A stretch of DNA of 64,000 nt from JANQEU01 sp965228045 (GTDB lineage Bacteria; Bacteroidota; Bacteroidia; Cytophagales; Cyclobacteriaceae). Where the stretch lies: assembly GCA_965228045.1 (NCBI GenBank), contig OZ245789.1, positions 2,604,001-2,668,000 of the forward strand, read 5' to 3'. Positions 19,266 through 28,279 of this stretch are shown piece after piece. Position 1 is the first letter of the stretch; every line of letters begins with the position of its first letter. Both the position numbers and the translations under genes were made by a program. Below the pieces are notes generated by a model. That model did not search any database and was not told where the DNA came from. It saw nothing but the letters and a program-made list of their open reading frames with translations.

Positions 19266-19892
19266 ATGAAAGGTTGGTATATTATTCTTTTTGCTGTCAT
19301 GGTGATAATCTCTCCAGGATGCACTAGTTCTGATAAACAGGAGGCTGCACCTGAAGAAGCAGTTATTCCGGAGATCGAATTGGATGAAAAAGACCCAACC
19401 TTAAAACTTGCCAGAAATGGGATGCTGTTGATCAATGACAGTATCCCTTATTCAGGCTATCTCACTACGCATTATCAGTCAGGAGGTGTATCTTCAAGAA
19501 GAAGCTATTTAAATGGCAGGCTGGAAGGTAAATGGTTGACCTACTTTGAAGATGGTGCAATACAATCTATTCGACCCTATACAAAAGGAGAAAAAAATGG
19601 AGTACACCTCGGATTTTATCCTGATGGAATAAAGAAATTTCAGTACTATTTCGAAAAGGGTTTTGGAGAAGGTACGCATCATACGTGGCACCCGAATGGA
19701 TTGATGGCCAGTGAACAAAACTATGTGGACGGCCGGGAATTTGGAGCCCAGAAGGCCTGGAGACCTGATGGTAAAATGCGATCAAATTATGTGGTGAAAG
19801 AAAATGGTAGAAAATATGGGATGGTGGGACTAAGACGTTGTACCAAAGTGGACGGCGAAACAGGAAACATAGACCCCTACACTGGATCATGA
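19266..19892 (+). CDS. Lipoprotein with MORN-like (toxin_YwqK-type) repeats
   Basis: 208 residues. Lipoprotein signal ends ISPGCTSS (Cys19). From ~60 there are four to five repeats of the pattern Y-x-S/N-G-x-x-x-G-x-W-x-x-Y-x-x-DG (YLNGRLEGKWLTYFEDG, YTKGEKNGVHLGFYPDG, FEKGFGEGTHHTWHPNG, YVDGREFGAQKAWRPDG), the MORN_2 type. These repeats are structural and often extracellular. The stop codon overlaps the next gene's start by 4 bp (ATGA), so production is coupled to the SCO1/SenC protein. Confidence 0.85.
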   Translation: MKGWYIILFAVMVIISPGCTSSDKQEAAPEEAVIPEIELDEKDPTLKLARNGMLLINDSIPYSGYLTTHYQSGGVSSRRSYLNGRLEGKWLTYFEDGAIQSIRPYTKGEKNGVHLGFYPDGIKKFQYYFEKGFGEGTHHTWHPNGLMASEQNYVDGREFGAQKAWRPDGKMRSNYVVKENGRKYGMVGLRRCTKVDGETGNIDPYTGS

Positions 19893-20551
19893 AGCTAAAA
19901 GATATCATACTACTATTGGCCATAGCAGGGATAATGATGTCTTGTCAAAAGAACCAGGAGCAAAGGCTGAATCCCGAGCTGGAATTGCCTTTTTACAATG
20001 AAGCCACATTTACGCCAGAATGGATTGATGAAGACGATGATCGATATGAGGAAATCCATACCATCGAGGATTTTTCTTTTATCAATCAGCAAGGCGATAC
20101 CATCACCCAGAATACTTTTCAGGACAAGATTTATGTAACCAATTTCTTTTTCACCATTTGTCCCAGTGTATGCCCTAAGATGACCAATAATCTACAGATC
20201 GTGCAGGAGGAGTTCTCCAACGATGACCGGGTGATGCTGCTATCCCATACGGTTATGCCCTGGGTGGACTCAGTGGCCAGACTAGCGGAATATGCGGAGT
20301 TGAATGACATCAAAGCCGACAAATGGCACCTGGTGACAGGGGAGCAGGAGGATCTTTATCGAATGGGGCGGGAGGCTTACTTCGCCGATGAAGGTTTTGA
20401 TAAGAGTATCACCTCCAGCGAGGACTTTCTGCATACTGAATATGTGATCCTCGTTGACCGAAAAAGAAGAATCCGCGGCATCTACAACGGCACCATCCAG
20501 CTGGACATGAAGCGAATGATCGAAGACATCAATACGCTATTAGAAGGTTAG
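19889..20551 (+). CDS. SCO1/SenC family copper chaperone-like lipoprotein
   Basis: 220 residues from ATG 19889, which overlaps the previous stop (ATGA) and opens with a lipoprotein signal (IMMSC, Cys18). The thioredoxin-like SCO domain has the copper-binding CPSVC pair in FFFTICPSVCPKM and a candidate third ligand His in EDFLHTEYVILVD. SCO proteins deliver Cu to or reduce the CuA site of cytochrome oxidase. It is last in the operon with the YHYH and MORN-like lipoproteins; a terminator hairpin follows. Confidence 0.92.
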   Translation: MKLKDIILLLAIAGIMMSCQKNQEQRLNPELELPFYNEATFTPEWIDEDDDRYEEIHTIEDFSFINQQGDTITQNTFQDKIYVTNFFFTICPSVCPKMTNNLQIVQEEFSNDDRVMLLSHTVMPWVDSVARLAEYAELNDIKADKWHLVTGEQEDLYRMGREAYFADEGFDKSITSSEDFLHTEYVILVDRKRRIRGIYNGTIQLDMKRMIEDINTLLEG

Positions 20552-20614
20552 TAGGTTTGATGGTTGATGGGTTTTAGGTTGGTTCTGCCAGAGAACTGAC
20601 GTTACTTGAATCGA

Positions 20615-20658
20615 GGACGTAGGTTGAATGTGATTCATTGAACCTACTCGTCCTTTTT
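20615..20658 (+). terminator. Rho-independent terminator after SCO1/SenC gene
   Basis: A stem of about 11 bp with one bulge (GGACGTAGGTT pairing with AACCTACTCGTCC) and a loop of about 15 bases is followed by TTTTT. It sits 64 bp after the SCO1/SenC stop and ends the YHYH-MORN-SCO operon. Confidence 0.65.
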
Positions 20659-20716
20659 CTCCGCTGTTCTATCTCTGTAATTAGCATCTATCATCACTGC
20701 TGAAACAAATTGATAG

Positions 20717-20765
20717 TTTTTGTATAGCACAGTGTTATAATCTACTTTTGTAGAGAAAAATCTAC
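20717..20765 (+). promoter_or_regulatory. Promoter and overlapping operator of the RHH/YafQ-type toxin-antitoxin operon
   Basis: TTTTTG (20717-20722) and TACTTTTG (20743-20750) are 20 bp apart, matching the Bacteroidota -33/-7 consensus (TTTG, TANNTTTG). The palindrome TCTACTTTTGTAGA (20741-20754) covers the -7 box, and another TCTAC half-site is at 20761-20765. This is the expected layout for autorepression by a ribbon-helix-helix antitoxin. A CGAGGAG ribosome-binding site follows directly before ATG 20772. Confidence 0.65.
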
Positions 20766-20771
20766 GAGGAG

Positions 20772-20993
20772 ATGAAAATTCAAACTGCATTAAGATTTGA
20801 CAAAGAACTGTTGGATTTGGTCAGGGAAAAGGCAGCAGCCGAAAAGAGAAGCCTCAATAACTACATCGAGTATTTGCTATACCGTGAAGTAGGCGATATT
20901 CCCAATGATGAGACCAAAAAAGCCATAGAAGAAGCTCGAAATAAAGATTTAAAGCCGATTGAAGATCTTGATCAGTTTCTCGAGGATATCTAA
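20772..20993 (+). CDS. Antitoxin, ribbon-helix-helix type
   Basis: 73 residues. MKIQTALRFDKELLDLVREKAAAEKRSLNNYIEYLL is a typical ribbon-helix-helix DNA-binding N-terminus; the acidic C-terminal tail (IEEARNKDLKPIEDLDQFLEDI) is the usual toxin-wrapping part. The stop codon shares one base with the toxin ATG (TAATG). It probably dimerises, represses its own promoter and neutralises the YafQ-like toxin. Family-level function is well supported by context. Confidence 0.87.
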   Translation: MKIQTALRFDKELLDLVREKAAAEKRSLNNYIEYLLYREVGDIPNDETKKAIEEARNKDLKPIEDLDQFLEDI

Positions 20994-21274
20994 TGTATCA
21001 GCTTATACCCACCTCGCGTTTCAAGAAAGATCTAAAAAGAATAAAAGGGGTGCCTGGTGATTTTGCTTTGGTAACGGAGCTCTTAAAATTGCTTCAGGAA
21101 AAGGGAGTGAAAGGAATTCCCGTTAAAATGAAACCCCACAGATTAAAGGGTATATATTCGGACAACTGGGAATGTCATATCAAACCTGATCTGCTTATTA
21201 TTTGGATTCAAATTGAGAATCCCGGGAAGATTAAACTTATAAGGATCGGATCTCATTCTGAAATCTTTCGCTGA
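20993..21274 (+). CDS. YafQ-family RelE-like mRNA interferase toxin
   Basis: 93 residues. Pattern matches YafQ toxins: SRFKKDLKRIK near the N-terminus, HRLKGIYSDNWECHIKPDLLIIWIQIE in the middle, and LIRIGSHSEIF at the end. The conserved C-terminal His (GSHSEIF) and the HIKPDLL segment are positions used for ribosome-dependent mRNA cleavage in the family. It overlaps the antitoxin stop by one base. Likely effect is translation arrest under stress or phage attack. Confidence 0.9.
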   Translation: MYQLIPTSRFKKDLKRIKGVPGDFALVTELLKLLQEKGVKGIPVKMKPHRLKGIYSDNWECHIKPDLLIIWIQIENPGKIKLIRIGSHSEIFR

Positions 21275-21425
21275 TCCTATTAATTTAGAAAAGTAGTTAA
21301 ATGCTGTCACCCAGAGTAGCGAAGGGCCTCGAATGGTGAACCGCTCAAACTAAAACACCGGACCTCGCTAACGCATCATATCATAATTCACTATCTTCCA
21401 TCTCCTAAACCAAACCTAATATTCC

Positions 21426-24400
21426 ATGCTTAGAATTGTAGCCATCCTGCTGACATACTTTTTCATTTCAGAAGCCTCAAGCCAGAGTCGCAGAGGCCAA
21501 TCTCAAAGTACTTTGACCTATGATCAGTCTCTCTATGAAGGCATCCAATGGAGGTCCATCGGACCGTATCGTGGTGGTCGTGCCGGAACGGTGACTGGTG
21601 TCATTGGCAACAATAACCTGTATTACATGGGCACTGCAGGAGGTGGTGTATGGAAAACGGAGGATGCCGGCAACTCCTGGACATGCATCTCCGATGGTTA
21701 CTTTGGTGGTTCTATAGGTGCCGTGGCCGTAGCGGATTCCGATCCTAATGTCCTCTACGTTGGGGAAGGTGAACAGACCCTTCGGGGGAATGTGTCTTCC
21801 GGAAGGGGAGTATGGCGCTCAACAGATGCCGGTGACTCCTGGAAGTTCATAGGACTTGAGGAATCAGAACACATCGCCCGCATCCGAATCCACCCAACTA
21901 ACCCGGATATCGTATATGTTGCTGCTATCGGTAACCTGTGGAAGCCCAATACTCAGCGGGGTGTTTTTCGGTCAACGGATGGAGGTAAAACATGGGATAA
22001 GATCTTATATGTCAGCGACAAAGCAGGCGCCGGAGACCTGATCCTGGATCCAAACAACCCCCGAATCATCTATGCTGCCACGTGGCAAATGAAGCGAAAC
22101 GGCTACCGTATGGACAGCGGCGGACCGGATAGCAAACTTTTCATGAGTAAAGACGGGGGCGATACCTGGACAGACATCACCACCAACCAGGGTCTGCCGG
22201 GTGGTCCCTGGGGTATTGTGGGCATCGCAGTCTCCCCGGTCAACTCCAAAAGGATCTGGACCATCATTGAAGCCGAAGATGGTGGGGTCTATCGTTCGGA
22301 TGACGGCGCCAAAACGTGGAAGAAGGTTAATGCGAACAGAGCGCTTCGGCAGCGTGCCTGGTACTACAGCAGAATCACGGCAGACACCCAGAATGAAGAT
22401 ATCGTATACGTCATGAACGTGAGTTATGGTGTTAGCAAGGATGGCGGAGAAACATTTGAACTCAAAAATGCGCCACATGGTGACCATCATGATCTTTGGA
22501 TCGATCCAAACAACAATCAGCGTATGGTAATCGCCGATGACGGTGGTGCACAGGTTTCTAATGATGCCGGTGAAAACTGGACCACGTATTACAACCAACC
22601 CACCGCTCAGTTTTACCGGGTTGTGACGGATAATGTCTTCCCTTACCGTATCTATGGTGCACAACAGGACAATACTTCCGTTCGCATCGCGCATCGCACT
22701 GCGGACGGTAACATCACCGAAAGACACTGGGAACCATCAGCAGGAGGGGAGAGTGCCCACCTCGCACCGGATCCGGAGAACCCCGATATCGTCTATGGGG
22801 GCACCTACAAGGGCTACATGATGCGGCTGGATCATTCAACAGGACAGGAACGATCCACTAATGTGTGGCCGGACAACCCGGCTGGTTCGGGCGTCGAAGT
22901 CATGAAATACCGCTTCAACTGGAATTTCCCGGTGTTTTTCAGTCCGCATGATCCCAACAAGCTGTATGCAGGATCCAACTACCTGCACGTGACCACGAAC
23001 GAAGGGCAGTCCTGGGAAGTGATTTCTCCAGACCTGACCCGTAATGAACCTGAGACACTGCTTTCTTCCGGAGGACCAATCACGCAGGACAATACTGGAG
23101 TAGAGTTTTATGGAAACATTTTCGCCGGTGAAGAATCGGAACAGGAAGAAGGCGTCATCTGGGTCGGGAGTGATGATGGCCTTGTTCATGTGACCCGGGA
23201 TGGGGGAAAGACCTGGAAGAACGTCACACCACCTACCTCGCCAAAACGAAATATGATCAACTGCATTGATGTCAATCCGCATCAAAAGGGAGGTGCTTAT
23301 GTGGCAGCTACCTCCTACAAGTTTGGGGACTACACACCTTATCTGTACAAGACAGACGATTACGGCGAAACCTGGCAGGTGATCACCAACGGCATTAAGT
23401 CTACCGACTACACCAGGGCAATTCGTGCGGACCTTACCCGTAAAGGGTTGCTTTATGCGGGTACTGAATGGGGCATGTATGTATCATTTGATGACGGGGC
23501 CTCATGGCAGCTCTTCCAGTTGAACCTGCCCATCGTGAGCATCAGGGATTTGCATGTACGGGACAACAACCTGATTGCCGCTACACACGGTAGAAGCTTC
23601 TGGCTCATCGATGACCTGACACCACTTCATCAGCTTTCTGCGGAAATTGCCAGCGCCGATTATCATCTTTTCCAACCTAAGGACAGCTACCGAATGCAGG
23701 TAAGCAGGAGTTGGGGACAGGCCAATGCTGTTGGTGATAACCACCCTGATGGTGTGATCTTTAACTTTTACCTGAAGGACCTTCAGGAAGAAGATGAAGT
23801 AAAACTATATATCACTGAAATAGAAGGAGATACAATTCGATCTTTTAGTAATAAATCAAAGGATATAGATAGTAAACTTACTGCAAAATCGGGAGGAAAC
23901 ACCTTCGTTTGGGACATGCGTTACCCTGGTTTTAAGGAGTTTGATGGCATGATCCTGTACAGCTCGCCGAACAGGGGACCGAAGGCAGTACCGGGTACCT
24001 ACAATGCCATCCTTGAGGTCAATGGACAGACTGTTTCCCAAAACTTTAAGATCATCAAGGATCCACGTTTACCGAATACACCTGAGGATTATCAAAAGCA
24101 GCTTGATTTTCTGATTGGCGTAAGGGACAAAGTATCAGAGGCTCATGAGGCAATCATTGAGATCAGGGATACAAGGGAGGATCTTTCTTACATCAGGGAA
24201 AAAGTTGCTGAGGAAGAGGGAGGTCAGGAAATCATCAAGATGGCAGATGACCTTGACAAGCAAATGAAAGTTATAGAGAACAACATCCATATGACGAAAA
24301 ACCAGAGTAGACAAGACCCTTTAAACTTTGGCATCCGAATCAACAACCGAATCGCATTCTTGTTGGCCGATCAGCAACGCGGTGACTATCCACCGACGGA

Positions 24401-24533
24401 TCAGGCGATTGAATTCCGGGATGAAGTCTTTTTGGAGCTGGACAAGGAGGTAGGCGACCTGCAGCGACTACTGGATACCAAGATCCCTGAGATCAATCAG
24501 AAGCTGAATGAGATGGGGATGACTATTTTTTAG
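21426..24533 (+). CDS. Large secreted BNR/sortilin-like beta-propeller protein
   Basis: 1035 residues with a signal peptide (about 1-20). Repeats of the type S-x-D-G-G-x-T-W (GGVWKTEDAGNSWTCIS, VWRSTDAGDSWKFIG, VFRSTDGGKTWDKI, LFMSKDGGDTWTDI, VYRSDDGAKTWKKV, LVHVTRDGGKTWKNV, LYKTDDYGETWQVI) form one or two VPS10/sortilin-like propellers over residues ~30-745. A beta domain (~760-890) and a C-terminal helical region (~895-1035) follow. Members are widespread in Bacteroidota and annotated as glycosyl hydrolases, but no catalytic residues could be identified, so the activity is unknown. It stands between two toxin-antitoxin loci. Confidence 0.87.
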   Translation: MLRIVAILLTYFFISEASSQSRRGQSQSTLTYDQSLYEGIQWRSIGPYRGGRAGTVTGVIGNNNLYYMGTAGGGVWKTEDAGNSWTCISDGYFGGSIGAVAVADSDPNVLYVGEGEQTLRGNVSSGRGVWRSTDAGDSWKFIGLEESEHIARIRIHPTNPDIVYVAAIGNLWKPNTQRGVFRSTDGGKTWDKILYVSDKAGAGDLILDPNNPRIIYAATWQMKRNGYRMDSGGPDSKLFMSKDGGDTWTDITTNQGLPGGPWGIVGIAVSPVNSKRIWTIIEAEDGGVYRSDDGAKTWKKVNANRALRQRAWYYSRITADTQNEDIVYVMNVSYGVSKDGGETFELKNAPHGDHHDLWIDPNNNQRMVIADDGGAQVSNDAGENWTTYYNQPTAQFYRVVTDNVFPYRIYGAQQDNTSVRIAHRTADGNITERHWEPSAGGESAHLAPDPENPDIVYGGTYKGYMMRLDHSTGQERSTNVWPDNPAGSGVEVMKYRFNWNFPVFFSPHDPNKLYAGSNYLHVTTNEGQSWEVISPDLTRNEPETLLSSGGPITQDNTGVEFYGNIFAGEESEQEEGVIWVGSDDGLVHVTRDGGKTWKNVTPPTSPKRNMINCIDVNPHQKGGAYVAATSYKFGDYTPYLYKTDDYGETWQVITNGIKSTDYTRAIRADLTRKGLLYAGTEWGMYVSFDDGASWQLFQLNLPIVSIRDLHVRDNNLIAATHGRSFWLIDDLTPLHQLSAEIASADYHLFQPKDSYRMQVSRSWGQANAVGDNHPDGVIFNFYLKDLQEEDEVKLYITEIEGDTIRSFSNKSKDIDSKLTAKSGGNTFVWDMRYPGFKEFDGMILYSSPNRGPKAVPGTYNAILEVNGQTVSQNFKIIKDPRLPNTPEDYQKQLDFLIGVRDKVSEAHEAIIEIRDTREDLSYIREKVAEEEGGQEIIKMADDLDKQMKVIENNIHMTKNQSRQDPLNFGIRINNRIAFLLADQQRGDYPPTDQAIEFRDEVFLELDKEVGDLQRLLDTKIPEINQKLNEMGMTIF

Positions 24534-24618
24534 TTTGTAGTTCGTAGTTCCTAGTTTTTAGTTTGTGAGTTTTGCTGGTTTGTGATTTATAGTTTCTGGT
24601 TTGTCAATATATGTTTGG

Positions 24619-24733
24619 CGCTCGGTCTAATAAGACCGGGATCCTTCGTTACACTCAGGATGACGCTATTAATTAGGTCGAACCTCTTTTATTACGTCAT
24701 TCTGGCCCGCCAGCTGGCGGGGAAGAATCTTGT
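24619..24733. repeat. Rearranged copy of palindromic repeat family A
   Basis: The right half (CTCGGTC...GACCGGGATCCTTC...TCAGGATGACG, 24619-24665) precedes the left half (ACGTCATTCTGG...GGAAGAATCTTG, 24694-24733), the reverse of the usual order, as if two neighbouring units lost their outer halves. The rest of the gap 24534-24785 holds a TAGTTT/TAGTTC low-complexity tract (24530-24600). Confidence 0.65.
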
Positions 24734-24785
24734 ATTCCAAAAGGTCAAATGTCTCTAACCTTAAGCTAGTTTGAAATGAGTGAAA

Positions 24786-25052
24786 TCACTCATAATGCGT
24801 CCGCATACGAAGAACCTTCACGACTTTTTCGTCTTCCAGGATTTGATAAACCAAACGGTGCTGAATGTTTATGCGACGTGAAAAAGCACCAAATAAGTCC
24901 CCCTGAAGTCTCTCGAAGGGTGGATATTCCTGTAGAGGACCCTTTTCAATGATATTGAGAAGTGCTTCGACTTTTGGCTTAAAGCCTGAAGACAATACCT
25001 TCCTGGTATCTTTTTGTGCCTGGCGGGTATAGACAAGCTTGTATTTCCTCAC
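24786..25052 (-). CDS. yoeB: YoeB/Txe family toxin
   Basis: 88 residues from GTG 25052. That start makes a 4-bp GTGA overlap with the antitoxin stop; a TTG one codon earlier is also possible. RelE-type fold with YTRQAQKDTRKV, then PPFERLQGDLFGAFSRRINIQHRLVYQI and MRTHYE at the C-terminus, matching YoeB (the RRI..HRLVY segment and terminal HY). The family cleaves mRNA at the ribosomal A site. It is encoded downstream of and coupled to the YefM-like antitoxin. Confidence 0.9.
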   Translation of the reverse strand: MRKYKLVYTRQAQKDTRKVLSSGFKPKVEALLNIIEKGPLQEYPPFERLQGDLFGAFSRRINIQHRLVYQILEDEKVVKVLRMRTHYE

Positions 25053-25291
25053 CAATCAAGCTTATCCGAGGTATTAGAAATTGGCGTTTTCATCCCCTCC
25101 AGTATAGATTCTCTCATTCCGGGAATGGAGACCAGGCGTAAAGTTTCTTGTATGTTGCGCCAGTCTTCCTCGCTCACCAGGACTGCGTTGTTCTTCTTAC
25201 CTGTTATTTGGATGGGTTCGTGCGTCTCATTGGTTTGCTCAATAAGCTTATAAATATTTTTCCTCGCCTCTGTGGTTGTTATTGTCTTCAT
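25049..25291 (-). CDS. yefM: YefM/Phd family antitoxin
   Basis: 80 residues. TTTEARKNIYKLIEQTNETHEPIQITGKKNNAVLVSEEDW is the classic Phd/YefM DNA-binding domain; the C-terminal segment (MRESILEGMKT) wraps the toxin in this family. It is first of the two-gene operon and represses it with its toxin. ATG 25291 is only about five bases after the candidate -7 box. Confidence 0.92.
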   Translation of the reverse strand: MKTITTTEARKNIYKLIEQTNETHEPIQITGKKNNAVLVSEEDWRNIQETLRLVSIPGMRESILEGMKTPISNTSDKLDW

Positions 25292-25295
25292 TTCA

Positions 25296-25326
25296 CAAAC
25301 GTACGTAATGACGAACGTTAGTGCAA
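25296..25326 (-). promoter_or_regulatory. Promoter of the yefM-yoeB operon, near-leaderless
   Basis: On the minus strand TTG (25326-25324) and TACGTTTG (25303-25296) are 20 bp apart, matching the Bacteroidota -33/-7 pattern. The interval contains several ACGT words (AACGTTCG, TTACGTACG) that could be YefM sites. The ATG begins five bases past the -7 box, so a transcript would start at or next to the start codon. Confidence 0.5.
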
Positions 25327-25497
25327 TATGTAGTTACACACCATTATTTTCATTCACCTGAAGTCATCTGCATGACAGAGAATTAGATTAGTATGGACTT
25401 TTCGTAACGTTTTGGTTAATATTCTACTTGAATAGTCCCAAGCAAAAATCATAGTCACCATTACTGAGGTAGTCGCGCACCTTCTTGATAAACACAA

Positions 25498-25638
25498 ATG
25501 AACTTACTTACCCAATTCAGGAAGCTATCTGCTTCTACCATGGGGAATTTTAGAGAAAAATCTCAAAATCTGGAAACCATCGCCTCAGGTCTTTTTGAAA
25601 AGGTTTCGAAATTTAAGCTGAAGGAAAAAGCCTCTTGA
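25498..25638 (+). CDS. Possible 46-residue peptide of unknown function
   Basis: An ATG-started frame encoding a basic, amphipathic peptide (MNLLTQFRKLSAST... KFKLKEKAS), lying in the 363-bp gap 25292-25654 between yefM and the permease gene. Its residue mix looks protein-like, but no family or ribosome-binding site was recognised. Could be chance. Apart from this and the yefM promoter, nothing else was seen in the gap. Confidence 0.25.
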   Translation: MNLLTQFRKLSASTMGNFREKSQNLETIASGLFEKVSKFKLKEKAS

Positions 25639-25654
25639 GTCTTAGATATTGCAA

Positions 25655-28279
25655 TCACTCACTTCGTAGAATTTTAGTTGGATTTGTTGTGGCGGCCTTC
25701 ACTGTATTGTAGCTAATGGTAACCTGCGCAATGCAGATAGCGATTACAGCACTTATAGCTACGTGCCATACGGATAGATCGATGCTATAAGCAAAATTAT
25801 CAAGCCATTGGTTCATGAAGTAGACTGCAACCGGCACAGCAATAAGGATGGCGATCCCGACTAACTTCAAAAAGTCAAGTGAAAGCATTTTAAGTAACGA
25901 AGGGACAGAGGCTCCTAATGTCTTACGAACACCAATTTCTTTGATTCGCTGCTGCGTTGTGAAGAGCGATAATCCAAATAAACCAAGGCAGGCAATGCCG
26001 ATTGCGATCATGCAAAATACCAATATGAAGACATTGAATCTACGTTCGGATGAATAGTGCGCGTTGAATGTATCCTGAAGATATTCGTAATTGAACGCTA
26101 CCGGAGCATTCCATTCACTCCACTGATTTTCGACAAACCTGATAACCTCTCCAGCCGAAGTTCCGGTAGTTTTAACAACGATATTGTTACTTTTTATCAG
26201 GTGAATGATGATGGGATCAATCGGTCGCTGTAGCGAATGGTGGTGAAAATCCTTCACTACTCCAATCACTGGCCCTCGCTTGATCATGGCCCAATCACCA
26301 CTGCTTGCGGTCCAGTATTCGATTGTCTTTCCAATGGGGTCTTTCCATTCTTCACCGTACTCGTTGATGGCACGATTCCATGCCGATTCATTGAGGACAA
26401 ATCCGGCAGAATCCATGGGTTTAGTTGCGTCAAATGAGCGACCCAGTATGACTTCCAGGCCAATGGCCTCTATCATATTTTCTCCCAGGTAGAAACCCCT
26501 CCAGCCATCCCCGTGAGGATCATCATGCTCCACGCCATCAAACTTATAATTCCAGTAATAGGCATTATCTCCGGGTAGGTGACGGGTATTAGCAACCAAT
26601 TGCACACCGGGTTGTTGTTCCAGCTGACTTTTAATGTTCGTCCATTTGCTTTGTAGTTGAGTGGTGCTGCCAAATTGAAACTTCACCACGCTGTTTACAT
26701 CAAACCCCAACTCTTTCCCTTTGATAAAATTCATCTGATCATAGATGATCAACGCGGATATGATAAGGATCACGGATATGGCAAACTGACCCACTACCAA
26801 ACCTCGCCGCAATAATCCGGAGCTGCTTTGATTGTGATTGCCAGGTTTTAATGCTCTGGCAGGTTTGAAAGAAGAAAGCACCAATGCCGGGTAGATGCTT
26901 GTGCCCAGGGTGGTTAACAGGAAAATGCCCCCAATAGCCGGCGCAATTACCTTTAGTTGGGACAAGGCATTGTATAAATTAATGTCTGCGAAATGGTTGA
27001 TGTAGGGGATAGAAATGATGACTAAGCCAATTGCGACTAAAAATGAGATAAAAGTCAGCAGCGCCGATTCTACGAGAAACTGCCTGATCAATTGTTTGCG
27101 GTAGGCTCCCAGTGTCTTTCTCAGCCCGACTTCCTTACTTCGTCTATACGCTCCGGCAGTAGATAGATTAATGAAATTGATGCAGGCAATTAGCAGGACC
27201 ACGATGGCAATGGCCATGATCATGCGGACCTGGTCCTTGTCTCCGTGCAGTGCGTAGTCATTAGCCAGATTACTAGATTCCAAATAAAGGTCCTCAAGGG
27301 GCATGAAGTCTATTTCAACCGTATCCGATGGATCTACATATTTCCGCCAGATGTCCGCATATTCGGCCTCAAGAACCTCGTGATCAGCGTCTTTTTCTAA
27401 TTTCAAATAGGTCCCAATCCAGTCATTGGGCCAACTTTTAAGCATTCCCGCCATTTGCGGATCATCCTTCGCCAGCTCAAAAGGCATAATCAGATCAAAC
27501 TGGAGGTGAGAATGATACGGTACATCTTTAAAGACACCTGTTACCGTCAGGGTAGTGACGTTTCCTCCCGGGTCCTCAACATCTACGGTTTTGCCAATAG
27601 GCGATACATTTCCATAAAATTTATGAGCCATCGTTTCGGAGATCACAAGAGAATATTTATCTGCAAGACACTGCTCCGGGTCGCCTGAGACGAGTGGAAA
27701 GGAAAAGAAAGTGAAGAAATTATCTTCTGCCATTAAGATGTCCTCCGTATAAATTTCACTTTCGCTGACCCGGATACGTCGATCACGAGTAAATGGATTG
27801 ATACGCAATGAAGCGACTACATCCGCATATTCTCTTTCATAAACCGGAGCAGTCGGCGCATTGATAAACCCATAAATATGCTGTACACGATAAATGTCTT
27901 TGCCATCCATATGAAACTTATCATAACTGGTCTCAACGGTGAGGTACATGAAGATGACCATTACGCATGCGAGTCCAACACCCAGACCGGAAATGTTGAT
28001 GAATGAAGTAAGTCGATTGCTGAGCAGGTTGCGAAGAGCGACCTTGATGTAATTTTGAATCATGCTTAATGTGTTTGAAGATTGATATTTTCGACCATTG
28101 TTGTACGTTCGGCTAAAGTGGATCACTTCGATCAGGCAGTACAGGTTGGCCAACAGCTTCCCATTTCGTTCGCGATGGTCGTGGTAAGTTTCGTTGAGAT
28201 CACCCAGTATCTCCTCTAATAGCTCGTCACTCACGAACCATGATAGCAACGTTTGAAACCATGAAGGAGGGCGATGCAT
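25655..28279 (-). CDS. FtsX/MacB-type ABC transporter permease with N-terminal permease-prefix domain
   Basis: 874 residues. Residues ~1-65 are the permease-prefix domain (PPSWFQTLLSWFVSDELLEEILGDLNETY), then a MacB-like layout repeated twice: TM helix near 90-110, large periplasmic domain, and FtsX helices at ~350-480 and ~760-870 (RRSKEVGLRKTLGAYRKQLIRQF and RIKEIGVRKTLGASVPSLLKML mark the two FtsX repeats). No ATPase is adjacent, as usual for these stand-alone Cytophagales genes. The PadR gene stop overlaps its ATG by one base (TAATG). Substrate unknown; envelope export or signalling is typical of the family. Confidence 0.9.
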   Translation of the reverse strand: MHRPPSWFQTLLSWFVSDELLEEILGDLNETYHDHRERNGKLLANLYCLIEVIHFSRTYNNGRKYQSSNTLSMIQNYIKVALRNLLSNRLTSFINISGLGVGLACVMVIFMYLTVETSYDKFHMDGKDIYRVQHIYGFINAPTAPVYEREYADVVASLRINPFTRDRRIRVSESEIYTEDILMAEDNFFTFFSFPLVSGDPEQCLADKYSLVISETMAHKFYGNVSPIGKTVDVEDPGGNVTTLTVTGVFKDVPYHSHLQFDLIMPFELAKDDPQMAGMLKSWPNDWIGTYLKLEKDADHEVLEAEYADIWRKYVDPSDTVEIDFMPLEDLYLESSNLANDYALHGDKDQVRMIMAIAIVVLLIACINFINLSTAGAYRRSKEVGLRKTLGAYRKQLIRQFLVESALLTFISFLVAIGLVIISIPYINHFADINLYNALSQLKVIAPAIGGIFLLTTLGTSIYPALVLSSFKPARALKPGNHNQSSSGLLRRGLVVGQFAISVILIISALIIYDQMNFIKGKELGFDVNSVVKFQFGSTTQLQSKWTNIKSQLEQQPGVQLVANTRHLPGDNAYYWNYKFDGVEHDDPHGDGWRGFYLGENMIEAIGLEVILGRSFDATKPMDSAGFVLNESAWNRAINEYGEEWKDPIGKTIEYWTASSGDWAMIKRGPVIGVVKDFHHHSLQRPIDPIIIHLIKSNNIVVKTTGTSAGEVIRFVENQWSEWNAPVAFNYEYLQDTFNAHYSSERRFNVFILVFCMIAIGIACLGLFGLSLFTTQQRIKEIGVRKTLGASVPSLLKMLSLDFLKLVGIAILIAVPVAVYFMNQWLDNFAYSIDLSVWHVAISAVIAICIAQVTISYNTVKAATTNPTKILRSE

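Noticed and set aside
21426..24533. Glycosyl hydrolase call for the BNR/sortilin-like protein
   Set aside because: Propeller repeats are clear, but no catalytic Asp/Glu pair could be identified, so only the fold is called.
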